The notes: generated from the letters alone by a model not told the origin. Counted from the stretch's first letter, positions 6,436 to 13,608 are shown. The stretch: DNA of 14,594 nt from Clostridiales bacterium (GCA_012511395.1 JAAZGD010000033.1:1-14594); one strand, 5' to 3'. Program-made: numbers and translations.

Positions 6436-7513
6436 TACAGGAAGGAAGATGAGGGTTACTGTTTTTGGTTCATCTCACGGTTTAGGTGTGGGAATGACCA
6501 TGGAAGGGATACCTCCGGGAACTTCAATTGACCTTGAAGAGATTAAGAAAGCTTTAGAGAGAAGGAAGCCCCAGTCTTCAGATATTTCCACAGGGAGGAA
6601 GGAGGATGACTCCTTTGAAATTCTATCGGGAATAAAAGGGAATATCACAGACGGCAGTCCCATTACAGTATTTATAAGAAACAAAGATATAAGAAGCGGT
6701 GATTACGGCAATCTGAAATTCACTCCCAGGCCGGGCCATGCAGACTATCCTGCCATGGTTAAGTATAAGGAAGGCTACGACGAAAGAGGAGGCAGCTTCT
6801 TCTCAGGAAGGATGACAGCTCCCTTGGTGATCTGCGGCGCCATATGTTATGAGCTTTTAAAAAGAGAAGGGATTACCATAGGCTCTCATATATACTCTAT
6901 AGAAAAGATTAAAGACAAAGCTTTTGATCCTGTAACCCTTACTAAGGAGCAGCTTTCCCTTTTAAATAGAGAGTTCTTCCCTCTTGTTGACAAGGGCAAA
7001 GAGAAGGAGATGAAGGAACTTATAAAATCTGTAAAAGAGGATAAGGATTCCTTGGGCGGTATTATTGAATGCGGAGTTACAGGGCTGTCACCGGGTCTTG
7101 GTTCTCCCCGATTTATGGGACTGGACAGCTTAATAGGTGCTGTTATGTTTTCTATTCCCGGTGTAAAGGGCGTTGAGTTTGGTTCAGGCTTCAGAGGCAC
7201 AGCATTTAGAGGAAGCAGAAACAATGACCAGTATAGAATAAAAGAAGGAAGGGTTGTAGCTTTAAAAAATAACGCAGGCGGTGTTTTGGGAGGCTTAAGC
7301 ACAGGCATGCCGTTACTTTTCAGAGTGGCCTTTAAGCCTGTGGCATCAATTGGCCGAGAACAGAAAACAGTAAACTTAAAGACTATGAAGGAAACAGTTA
7401 TAAGAGTAGAGGGCAGACATGACCCTTGCATTGTGCCAAGGGCGGCAAGTGTGGTTGAGGCTGCTTGCGCAATCTGTCTTTATGATGAAATGAGATATGA
7501 GGGGTTGTTATGA
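6425..7513 (+). CDS. aroC: Chorismate synthase (GTG start)
   Basis: This 362-residue FMN-dependent enzyme converts EPSP to chorismate, the last common aromatic step. I choose GTG 6425: it is preceded by GGAGGTGA (6412-6419) and gives the family-like N-terminus MWFNTGRKMRVTVFG. The in-frame ATG at 6395 lies deep in aroA and lacks a site. Motifs include the first active-site His18 within FGSSHG (14-19), RPGHAD (102-107, second active-site His105), SPGLGSPRF, the NDQYR region, GGVLGGLSTGMP and, near the C-terminus, GRHDPCIVPRA. The first motif usually reads FGESHG; here Glu is replaced by Ser16. It overlaps aroA by 11 bases and pheA by 4, so translation is coupled on both sides. Confidence 0.95.
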   Translation: MWFNTGRKMRVTVFGSSHGLGVGMTMEGIPPGTSIDLEEIKKALERRKPQSSDISTGRKEDDSFEILSGIKGNITDGSPITVFIRNKDIRSGDYGNLKFTPRPGHADYPAMVKYKEGYDERGGSFFSGRMTAPLVICGAICYELLKREGITIGSHIYSIEKIKDKAFDPVTLTKEQLSLLNREFFPLVDKGKEKEMKELIKSVKEDKDSLGGIIECGVTGLSPGLGSPRFMGLDSLIGAVMFSIPGVKGVEFGSGFRGTAFRGSRNNDQYRIKEGRVVALKNNAGGVLGGLSTGMPLLFRVAFKPVASIGREQKTVNLKTMKETVIRVEGRHDPCIVPRAASVVEAACAICLYDEMRYEGLL

Positions 7514-8646
7514 AAATTACGGAGCTACGAGAAGCAATAGATATAATAGATGAAAACCTGGTTCCCCTCTTTGTTAAGAGAATGGAAACCACAGGTTTGA
7601 TTGCCACAGAAAAGAAAATAGAAAATTTAGGTGTAAGGGACAGCAAAAGAGAAAGGGAAGTGCTGAACAAGGTGACGGAGCTTTCTGATGAAAAGTGGAC
7701 TACATATATAAAGACCTTGTATCAGACAATTTTTTCCTTGAGCAGAACCCACCAGACTTTGCTAAATGAAAATGAGAACGGATTGGCTGAAGAAATAAAA
7801 AAGGCGTTGGCTTTGAAAAAAGAGAAGCTGCCTTCCAAAGCTACTGTGGCCTGCCAGGGGACTGAAGGCTCTTATTCACAGATAGCGACAGATAAATTAT
7901 TTTCCTTGCCAAGGCTTTTGTACTTTGATACTTTTGAAAATGTGATAAACGCAGTGGAAAAAGGTATGTGTCACTTCGGAATCCTGCCTATTGAAAACAG
8001 CAACTCAGGTTCCGTGGTTCAGGTTTATGATCTTATGAAGGAACATAATTTTCATATTGCAAAAAGTATTAGAGTAAGAATAAGTCACTGCCTCCTTGCA
8101 AAAGAGAAAGAGCAGCTTTCAGACATTAAGGAGATATGGTCCCATCCTCAAGCCATAGAACAGTGTTCTGTTTTTCTCGCAAGTCTGCCTTCCGTAAAGG
8201 TTCACCTGGCAGAAAACACTGCTGTGGCAGCAAGGCAGGTGGCAGGCGATGAAAGAAGTCACATTGGCGCAATTGCCTCCTCAACCTGCGGAGCCCTGTA
8301 TAATTTAAAGACTTTAAAGCAGGGTGTGGAAAATCAAGGCAACAACTATACCAGGTTTATTTGCGTTACAAAGGACATGGAGTTTTACGGCAGCGGAAAT
8401 AAAATAAGCCTTATGCTGTCAGTCCCCCATACTCCGGGCGCTCTTTACGATCTTCTGTCCAAGTTTGCCGCCCTTGATATAAATGTTTGGAAAATTGAAT
8501 CAAGACCGCTTCCCGGCACTGATTTTGAATTTATTTTTTATTTTGATCTGGAGGCCGGCGTCACGTCGGAAATGGCCGTAAACTTAATGGGAACATTGAA
8601 AGAAATGTATCCTAACTTTCAGTTTTTGGGGTGCTATGATGAATAA
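7510..8646 (+). CDS. pheA: Bifunctional chorismate mutase / prephenate dehydratase (P-protein)
   Basis: This 378-residue fusion converts chorismate to prephenate and then to phenylpyruvate. Residues 1-85 are an AroQ-class chorismate mutase; Arg7, Arg24, Lys35, Asp44, Arg47 and Glu48 match the spacing of the catalytic residues in the E. coli P-protein. Residues about 110-288 are the dehydratase, with ENSNSGSV (162-169), SHPQAIEQC (211-219) and the catalytic TRF (281-283). Residues about 298-375 form an ACT domain with GALYDLL (310-316) and ESRP (330-333), the signatures for allosteric Phe binding, so Phe feedback inhibition is expected. It is the only chorismate mutase in this operon, so TyrA probably draws on its product as well. 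It starts on an ATGA overlap with aroC. Confidence 0.96.
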   Translation: MKITELREAIDIIDENLVPLFVKRMETTGLIATEKKIENLGVRDSKREREVLNKVTELSDEKWTTYIKTLYQTIFSLSRTHQTLLNENENGLAEEIKKALALKKEKLPSKATVACQGTEGSYSQIATDKLFSLPRLLYFDTFENVINAVEKGMCHFGILPIENSNSGSVVQVYDLMKEHNFHIAKSIRVRISHCLLAKEKEQLSDIKEIWSHPQAIEQCSVFLASLPSVKVHLAENTAVAARQVAGDERSHIGAIASSTCGALYNLKTLKQGVENQGNNYTRFICVTKDMEFYGSGNKISLMLSVPHTPGALYDLLSKFAALDINVWKIESRPLPGTDFEFIFYFDLEAGVTSEMAVNLMGTLKEMYPNFQFLGCYDE

Positions 8647-9088
8647 GATGAAAATATATATAATAAACGGACCCAACTTAAATCTTCTGGGATTAAGAGA
8701 ACCGGAGATTTATGGCCACAGAACTTACGAGGATTTAATATCATATCTATTAAAGGAGGCTGAGGCTTTGGGGGCAGAGCTTATGTGCTTTCAGTCCAAT
8801 CATGAAGGGAAGCTTATAGACATAATCCAGGAAGCGGGGGAAAATGCAGAGGGCATAGTAATTAATCCTGCAGCCTACACTCATACCAGCATCGCTATAT
8901 ATGATGCCTTGAAAGCCGTTAACCTGCCTGCCGTTGAAGTACATCTTACAGACCCTTCAAAGAGGGAGCCCTTCAGAAAGGTTTCCTATGTGAAGGATGC
9001 CTGTGTCCTAAGTGTTTTAGGAAGGGGCTTTCAGGGGTATAAAGATGCTGTTAAGTATTTAGTGGAGAATTATGGTTGTCAGTCATGA
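8636..9088 (+). CDS. aroQ: 3-dehydroquinate dehydratase, type II
   Basis: This small (about 150-residue) enzyme, normally a dodecamer, dehydrates 3-dehydroquinate to 3-dehydroshikimate, the third shikimate step. Visible motifs are INGPNLNLLG (10-19), REPEIYG (21-27, catalytic Tyr26), FQSNHEGKLID (52-62), NPAAYTHTS (78-85, Asn78) and EVHLTDP (101-107, His103). ATGs at 8636, 8639 and 8648 are all possible; GGGGTG at 8628-8633 best suits 8636 or 8639. The gene overlaps pheA by up to 11 bases and closes the operon. I see no terminator after it; instead a new promoter overlaps its last codons. Confidence 0.95.
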   Translation: MMNKMKIYIINGPNLNLLGLREPEIYGHRTYEDLISYLLKEAEALGAELMCFQSNHEGKLIDIIQEAGENAEGIVINPAAYTHTSIAIYDALKAVNLPAVEVHLTDPSKREPFRKVSYVKDACVLSVLGRGFQGYKDAVKYLVENYGCQS

Positions 9089-9103
9089 ACTATATAGTAT
9101 AAT
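9076..9103 (+). promoter_or_regulatory. Promoter for the LapA / ECF / kinase unit
   Basis: TTGTCA (9076-9081) and a perfect TATAAT (9098-9103) are 16 bases apart. The -35 box lies within the last codons of aroQ. Transcription would start near 9110, just ahead of the AAAGGAG site of the next gene. The downstream genes are unrelated to aromatic synthesis, so an independent promoter makes sense, although read-through from the aro operon is also possible. Confidence 0.72.
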
Positions 9104-9130
9104 TAATAAAAACTAAAGGAGCGTATAAAT

Positions 9131-9442
9131 ATGCCAAAGAAACAGTTTTTCTTTATTCTGGGATTAATAGTAGCGGTGATTTTAATGGTATTTGCAATGT
9201 TCAACGCATCTCCTGTGGAGATCAATCTGTTGTTCACCACCTTTAAGGCTTCCCAGGCTCTCGTTGTAATTCTGTCTGCCGCTCTTGGAGCGATTATTGC
9301 AGCCATTTTAAACATGGTGAAAATATTAAAGCTTTCAAGCGATGTGAAGTCACTTCATAAAGAAAATGAGAAGCTGAGAAACCAGATTAAATTCAATGCG
9401 GCAGAAACTGAAAAGGTTGAGACTGAAGAGGTTAAAGAATAG
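9131..9442 (+). CDS. LapA-domain (DUF1049) small membrane protein
   Basis: This 103-residue inner-membrane protein has two transmembrane segments (about residues 6-25 and 40-66) joined by a short loop. The segment FAMFNASPVEINLLF (about 21-35) is the hallmark of the LapA/YrvD family (lipopolysaccharide assembly protein A domain). A charged, likely coiled-coil tail (about 68-103) should face the cytoplasm. In Gram-positive bacteria, which lack LPS, the role of the family is unknown. It starts nine bases after AAAGGAG (9115-9121) and its stop TAG shares its final G with the GTG start of the next gene, so the two are translationally coupled. I infer membership of a three-gene unit. Confidence 0.85.
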   Translation: MPKKQFFFILGLIVAVILMVFAMFNASPVEINLLFTTFKASQALVVILSAALGAIIAAILNMVKILKLSSDVKSLHKENEKLRNQIKFNAAETEKVETEEVKE

Positions 9443-9966
9443 TGAGAAACTCAAAAACATATAAGCTTGTTATTTCCGGGCTGATGATTGCATTAGCCAT
9501 GGTTCTGCCTTTTCTTACAGGCAATGTTCCGCAAATAGGAAATAAGCTTTTACCTATGCATATTCCTGCCCTGCTTACAGGATACTTGGCGGGGCCTTTT
9601 TACGGCCTTGCAGCAGGCTTTATAATGCCTTTGATGAGAAGTATCATTATAGGAATGCCACCTATGATGCCTCAGGCTGTGGGAATGGCCTTTGAACTTG
9701 CTACCTACGGCTTTGTAACAGGCACGCTGTTTAAGGCCTTAAAAAGAAGCACCTTTAACACTTATTTCTCCCTTATAATAGCCATGGTAATGGGAAGGGC
9801 GGTATGGGGAGCGGTCTCCTATTTTCTCTACGGTATTAAGAACAGCGCCTTTACCATGGAGATGTTTATGGCAGGAGCATTTCTTAACGCAATCCCCGGG
9901 ATTGTCATTCAGCTTATATTAATTCCGCCGCTTATAGCACTGTTTAAGAAGGCAAGAATTTTGTAA
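9442..9966 (+). CDS. ECF transporter S component, substrate unknown
   Basis: This 174-residue, very hydrophobic protein has five to six predicted membrane helices and the organisation of ECF-type vitamin-binding S components: an N-terminal helix, then LPMHIPALLTGYLAGPFYGL (38-57) and MPPMMPQAVGMAFELATYG (73-91). Such proteins capture a micronutrient and work with a shared EcfT/EcfA energising module, which is not encoded here. The start is GTG 9442, overlapping the LapA stop by one base. It is followed after one base by a uridine-kinase-like gene; that kind of pairing suggests import followed by phosphorylation of the same compound. The sequence does not show the riboflavin-binding RibU signature clearly enough to assign a ligand. 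Confidence 0.85.
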   Translation: MRNSKTYKLVISGLMIALAMVLPFLTGNVPQIGNKLLPMHIPALLTGYLAGPFYGLAAGFIMPLMRSIIIGMPPMMPQAVGMAFELATYGFVTGTLFKALKRSTFNTYFSLIIAMVMGRAVWGAVSYFLYGIKNSAFTMEMFMAGAFLNAIPGIVIQLILIPPLIALFKKARIL

Positions 9967-9967
9967 A

Positions 9968-10519
9968 ATGGACAATTTGATAGTTGAAAGAATTTCTAAT
10001 ATTGGAAAAGATAAAGTAGTTGTAATTGGAATTGACGGACCGGCCTGTTCGGGAAAATCAACCTGTGCTAAAAAGCTTCAAAAAGAATTAGGAGGAGTCA
10101 TAATACCTATGGACTCCTTTTTTCTTCCCGGATTAATAATCAATGACCATGAGGATATTACGCCCGGCAGCAATATAGATTATGGAAGACTTTTGAAGGA
10201 AGCCCTTTTACCAGGTCTTAAGGGAGAACCTATAACTATAAAAAAATATGATTGTAAAAGAGGGGAGTTCCAAGATCCTTTAGTTTATAAAAATGAAAAC
10301 CTTCTAATAGTAGAAGGGGCCTACAGCCATAAAGAAGTATTAAGAAAGTATTATGGCCTTACAATATTTCTGGATATAAGCAATGAAGAACAGAGGAAGA
10401 GGCTTAAAATCAGAGAAGATGATTACAGCTTTGAAAGATTCAATAAAGTCTGGATCCCCTTGGAAAACAAGTACTTCCTTATGGAAGGAATAAAAGAAAA
10501 AGCAGATGTTGTTATTTAA
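9968..10519 (+). CDS. Uridine-kinase-like P-loop kinase
   Basis: This 183-residue cytoplasmic protein is in the phosphoribulokinase/uridine kinase family. A Walker A motif GPACSGKST (24-32) follows a beta strand, MDSFF (48-52) supplies the acidic residue expected near the acceptor, VEGAYS (115-120) resembles a Walker B strand, and an Arg-rich lid region follows at about 142-150. A conserved-looking WIPLENKYF lies at 162-170. It is too short and too divergent for an ordinary uridine kinase, and lies one base after the ECF S component, so I infer that it phosphorylates the imported compound. Nicotinamide riboside kinase and type I pantothenate kinase share this fold and are alternatives. Its 3' end overlaps that of apbE by eight bases, tail to tail. 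Confidence 0.85.
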   Translation: MDNLIVERISNIGKDKVVVIGIDGPACSGKSTCAKKLQKELGGVIIPMDSFFLPGLIINDHEDITPGSNIDYGRLLKEALLPGLKGEPITIKKYDCKRGEFQDPLVYKNENLLIVEGAYSHKEVLRKYYGLTIFLDISNEEQRKRLKIREDDYSFERFNKVWIPLENKYFLMEGIKEKADVVI

Positions 10520-11552
10520 TCATGGCTTCAAAACCGCTTGTGTATTTTACGCTGCCATCATAAAAGACCCACAAGGCTTCCGTATCTTTAATGCTTTCAA
10601 TAAGAGCCTTGCCCTGTTCATAGTCCATTAGATATACCCCTGTGGAAAGGCCGTCTGCAAAGCCTGAATCCTTTGTAATAATAGTCACCGATTTAAACTT
10701 TGTAGAGGGCATTAAAGTTTCAGGGTCGATAATATGGTGATACTGTTTTCCGTCTACAGTATAATATCTTTGGTAATCACCGCTTGTAACTAAAGAGATA
10801 TCCGTTCCCTTTAAAATGAAAAGATCGGTCTTGGCGCTTTCAAGGTCGGGATTCTGAATTCCCAGATTCCACAGTTCCTGTTTTTCACCCTTTAAACCTA
10901 GGGCTCGTAAATTCCCCCCTACACTTATTAGGCCGTCGTTAAAGCCTATGGTCTTTGCGTATTCAGCCAATCTTTCCACAGCAAAGCCTTTTGCTATTGC
11001 TCCCACATCTAAGCTCATATAAGGGTCTTTAAGCTCTACGGCCATGTTTTCTTCATCAATTATTAAGTTGTTAATGTCTGTATGTTCGTTGGCACTAAGG
11101 AGTATATTCATAGGGGGAAGCTCTGCATGTTCAGGGTCTCTTATACCTTTAGTTCTGTAGTCATGCCATATTGAAAGAACAGAGCCCATGGCTATATTTA
11201 CTTTGCCTTCTGTAATTTCATATATCTGTTTTGAAAAAACGAGAAGATCTATGATTTCCTTATCGACCTTAACAGGACCTGTTCCTGCAAGGTCGTTAAT
11301 TATTTTTAGATTAACTAATCCCTCATACTCATTATAAATATCATAAAGCTTATGATACTTTGTAAGCTCTTCCTTTAAAAGCTCTGCCTTTTTCATAAAC
11401 TCGTCTTCTTCGTAAGAGTAGCCTAAGATAATGGTGGCAGTATCAAAAAGCTCTAAAAATTCCGCCTGATACCTGTTTAACTGTTTCTTACAGGAAGAAA
11501 GGGGAAGGGCTATGAGCAGTATTATAAGCAGTGTGGAAATTATTTTCTTCAT
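10512..11552 (-). CDS. apbE: ApbE-family FMN transferase lipoprotein
   Basis: This 346-residue exported lipoprotein should move FMN from FAD onto Thr or Ser residues of target proteins outside the membrane, using magnesium. A signal peptide with the lipobox LSSC (Cys21) anchors it. ApbE motifs in order: FDTATIILGY (36-45); the SLDVGAIAKGFAVE stretch in mid-protein; ISVGGNLRALG soon after; YHHIIDPET; and FADGLSTGVY, the likely metal-site region. Length is typical. It lies 79 bases downstream of the double FMN-binding lipoprotein, its obvious substrate, and is the last gene of the minus-strand block. Its message would read into the opposing kinase gene, as the stop codons overlap tail to tail with no visible terminator. 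Confidence 0.95.
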   Translation of the reverse strand: MKKIISTLLIILLIALPLSSCKKQLNRYQAEFLELFDTATIILGYSYEEDEFMKKAELLKEELTKYHKLYDIYNEYEGLVNLKIINDLAGTGPVKVDKEIIDLLVFSKQIYEITEGKVNIAMGSVLSIWHDYRTKGIRDPEHAELPPMNILLSANEHTDINNLIIDEENMAVELKDPYMSLDVGAIAKGFAVERLAEYAKTIGFNDGLISVGGNLRALGLKGEKQELWNLGIQNPDLESAKTDLFILKGTDISLVTSGDYQRYYTVDGKQYHHIIDPETLMPSTKFKSVTIITKDSGFADGLSTGVYLMDYEQGKALIESIKDTEALWVFYDGSVKYTSGFEAMIK

Positions 11553-11571
11553 GTTTTTCCTTCTTAATAAA

Positions 11572-11600
11572 GTGTGAGAGGCAATTCATACCTCCCACAC
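11572..11600 (-). other. Hairpin between the flavoprotein gene and apbE
   Basis: On the minus-strand message GTGTGGGAGG (11600-11591) pairs with CCTCTCACAC (11581-11572) over a nine-base loop: a 10-bp stem with one G-U pair. It is followed by TTTATT and then the apbE ribosome site AAGGA. The T tract is poor, so this could be a leaky terminator or a stability element that lowers apbE relative to pplA rather than a full stop. Confidence 0.6.
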
Positions 11601-11631
11601 ATTATACTTCATTTAATAATTGTTTTAGAAA

Positions 11632-12648
11632 CTATTTTGCAAAGTCAAAAGCCTTGGCAATGTTAGTGACGAACATGTTTGCATGCATTGTTACACCTGA
11701 AGCTAAGTCAGCATCTGTAACCAAGCCCTTGTCCATTGCTATGCCCTTTACTTCATCAACAGTTTTGCCTACCACATAGCTTGCAAAGAAAGCGGCCTGC
11801 TCATACCATTCCTTACCGATAGAGGAAGCCTTCTTCATGCCGTATCCGTCTTTAATAACATCCTTGCTGGGATAAACTGTAGCAAGATCTGTTGTGATAA
11901 CGCCATCAAGACCAAAGCCTATGTCAGCCTGGGAAGCATCAAGAACAGCGCTTGTTATAACACCATCCTCATCAAAGGTTACAGCTGCAAAGTGTGCATA
12001 AACCTGAACATTTCCGGGCTCATCAGCAGTTGCATCCACTGATCCGTCAATAAGGCTGTAGGTGCCGATACCAAGGGTATCGGTGCTGTTTGCACCAAGG
12101 TCCTGTGCAGCATCCATGGCAGCTACAATGGTAGCTACGTAGTCATTAACGTGCATTGTAACTCCCGATGATAGGTCGGAATCGGAAGCCAAGCCCTGAT
12201 CCATAGGAATAGCTAAAACTTCAGCCCTAGTCATACCAATAACGTATTCTGCCAGGAAATTTGCCTGTTCAAACCATTCTTTCCCAATTGTAGATGCTTT
12301 TTTCATGCCGTAACTATCGCCTAGCTCCTGCTTCCCCACAGTTACCATGGATAAGTCCGATGTGATATGGCCTTGAGCATCAAAGTTTACATTAGTCTGA
12401 ATGGCATCGATTGCGCAGTTTGCAATAACACCGTCTTCATCAACTATAACTGCCACGATGTTGGAATATCCCTGTGCCAGCCCTAAATCCTCTCCTGCGT
12501 CAGTAGAGCTTGCAACAGTAGTAAGAATTGCAAGACCTGTCTTAACAGCATCGGATTCCGGACCTTCAGTGTCAGTGTTGCCGCCGCAGGCTGCAAGGGC
12601 AGTAACTACGAGAAGCAGTACTAACAGTAAAGATAACTTCTTTTTCAT
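11632..12648 (-). CDS. pplA: PplA-like lipoprotein with two FMN-binding domains
   Basis: This 338-residue surface lipoprotein has a signal peptide with lipobox LAAC (Cys21), a short Gly/Asp/Glu-rich linker and two tandem FMN-binding domains (about residues 36-178 and 191-335). Each ends in an ApbE-type flavinylation motif: DLSSGVT (158-164) and DLASGVT (314-320), predicting FMN on Thr164 and Thr320. The usual motif has Ala, Ser or Cys where Val stands here. The two copies share 41 of 64 residues over 111-174 and 267-330. The start follows GGAGGG (12658-12653). By analogy with Listeria PplA it would pass electrons from membrane quinol to external acceptors, with ApbE next door as its modifying enzyme. 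The domain reading is firm; the EET role is inferred. Confidence 0.87.
   Translation of the reverse strand: MKKKLSLLLVLLLVVTALAACGGNTDTEGPESDAVKTGLAILTTVASSTDAGEDLGLAQGYSNIVAVIVDEDGVIANCAIDAIQTNVNFDAQGHITSDLSMVTVGKQELGDSYGMKKASTIGKEWFEQANFLAEYVIGMTRAEVLAIPMDQGLASDSDLSSGVTMHVNDYVATIVAAMDAAQDLGANSTDTLGIGTYSLIDGSVDATADEPGNVQVYAHFAAVTFDEDGVITSAVLDASQADIGFGLDGVITTDLATVYPSKDVIKDGYGMKKASSIGKEWYEQAAFFASYVVGKTVDEVKGIAMDKGLVTDADLASGVTMHANMFVTNIAKAFDFAK
11659..11850 (-). repeat. Second copy of the tandem flavinylation module in pplA
   Basis: Residues 267-330 of the lipoprotein, running from DGYGMKKASS to the flavinylation motif DLASGVT and beyond. They align without gaps to residues 111-174 (41 of 64 identical by hand count), so this is an internal duplication. 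Confidence 0.9.
12127..12318 (-). repeat. First copy of the tandem flavinylation module in pplA
   Basis: Residues 111-174 of the lipoprotein, running from DSYGMKKAST to the flavinylation motif DLSSGVT and beyond. This is the partner of the copy at 11659-11850. Confidence 0.9.
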
Positions 12649-12682
12649 AAAATCCCTCCGTATATTATTTTTTAATTTATTT

Positions 12683-12707
12683 ATATCTCCGTTTTCACGG
12701 TAAATAT
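12683..12707 (-). other. GNRA-capped hairpin between the prenyltransferase gene and pplA
   Basis: On the minus-strand message ATATTT-A-CCGT (12707-12697, one bulged A) pairs with ACGGAGATAT (12692-12683) around a GAAA tetraloop. It sits just after the prenyltransferase stop and has no T tract, so it is not a terminator. It could mark a processing or stability site protecting the pplA message. Read by eye only. Confidence 0.45.
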
Positions 12708-12711
12708 CTGT

Positions 12712-13608
12712 TTAAAATAGTACAGATACTGTTATACCCACAATAGTACCTGTCATAATCAAAATATAGTTTTTAATGCTTGTATTAAAGGTAGTCTCCT
12801 TATGAGGATTTTTAACAAATACCGAAACATTTTTAAAGACTGGAATGGCTGTTATGAGAGAAACAAGACTTATTACAGGTAAAATGTTAAACAAAACCAT
12901 AGCTGTTTGGGCAAGGTAAGGTATTATATAAAGCACCTTGAATAGGATTAATGCTTTGTCTTTCATGTAATAGCCAAGAGTATATCTCTCCACTGCCACA
13001 TCTTTTTCCACATCGCAAATATTATTTGCCAGCATTATATTGCTTGTGCTCATAAAGGGCGCCATTGAAAGGAGAATCAAGTTCACCATGGAAGGCACTA
13101 TTATGACGAACCTTACAGCCTCTATCGATAAAGCCAGTTCCACCAGGGAACCTTTTGGAAGATTTATATACAGGATTATAAAGGGAATGAAAAACCCGTA
13201 AAACAAACCTGATAAAAACTCCCCTGTAGGGCCTGCATTTAATGGGACCGGACCGAAAGTATATATCACTCCTATAAAAAAGCACAGTGCACCTGTTAGG
13301 AGAATTACCATATCTGTAAGAAGGAAGAGCCAAAGGCCCAGGATGGTGCTTGTAAAAAACAGGCTGAGCATAATAGCCTTTGCCTTCTCCCTTTCATAAG
13401 GCAGCACCTGTGTGTTCTTCTTTGTATCTTCATAGTTGTTAATGGCAGTGGTGGTTAGATCAAACAAGAACATGGCAGTGAAGAACACAGCCGTTTTTAA
13501 AGGTGAAATACCTTCTCCCAAATATATAAGGTACAAAAGAGTCATAAAGAAAGGAAAGATACTGGTGATCTTCGTTTTGATCTCTATGAATTTAAAAAAC
13601 TTTTTCAC
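12712..13608 (-). CDS. UbiA-family quinone prenyltransferase (MenA/DmkA-like)
   Basis: This 298-residue integral membrane protein has eight to nine hydrophobic helices and both Asp-rich motifs of the UbiA superfamily: NNYEDTKK (57-64) and NNICDVEKD (195-203), which bind the magnesium-diphosphate of the prenyl donor. YTFGP and GPTGEFLSGLFYG lie between them, as in MenA-type enzymes. It probably attaches a polyprenyl chain to a dihydroxynaphthoate-type head group, giving demethylmenaquinone. The start is GTG 13608, with AGGGAG inside the last codons of the preceding prenyl synthase gene, whose stop is one base away, so the two are translationally coupled. Clustering with the FMN lipoprotein suggests a DmkA-like role dedicated to electron export; ordinary menaquinone synthesis is the alternative. 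Confidence 0.88.
   Translation of the reverse strand: MKKFFKFIEIKTKITSIFPFFMTLLYLIYLGEGISPLKTAVFFTAMFLFDLTTTAINNYEDTKKNTQVLPYEREKAKAIMLSLFFTSTILGLWLFLLTDMVILLTGALCFFIGVIYTFGPVPLNAGPTGEFLSGLFYGFFIPFIILYINLPKGSLVELALSIEAVRFVIIVPSMVNLILLSMAPFMSTSNIMLANNICDVEKDVAVERYTLGYYMKDKALILFKVLYIIPYLAQTAMVLFNILPVISLVSLITAIPVFKNVSVFVKNPHKETTFNTSIKNYILIMTGTIVGITVSVLF

Noticed and set aside
6886..7431. 181-codon minus-strand reading frame opposite aroC
   Set aside because: Shadow of a well-identified gene; no ribosome site and low-complexity Ser/Pro/Phe-rich translation.
9442..9966. Calling the ECF S component RibU (riboflavin) because of nearby apbE
   Set aside because: The gene is on the opposite strand in a unit with a uridine-kinase-like gene, and no clear RibU ligand signature is seen; ligand left open.
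11601..11606. TATAAT on the minus strand as an apbE promoter
   Set aside because: A good -10 hexamer, but no acceptable -35 box at 15-19 bases upstream, so a separate apbE promoter cannot be supported.
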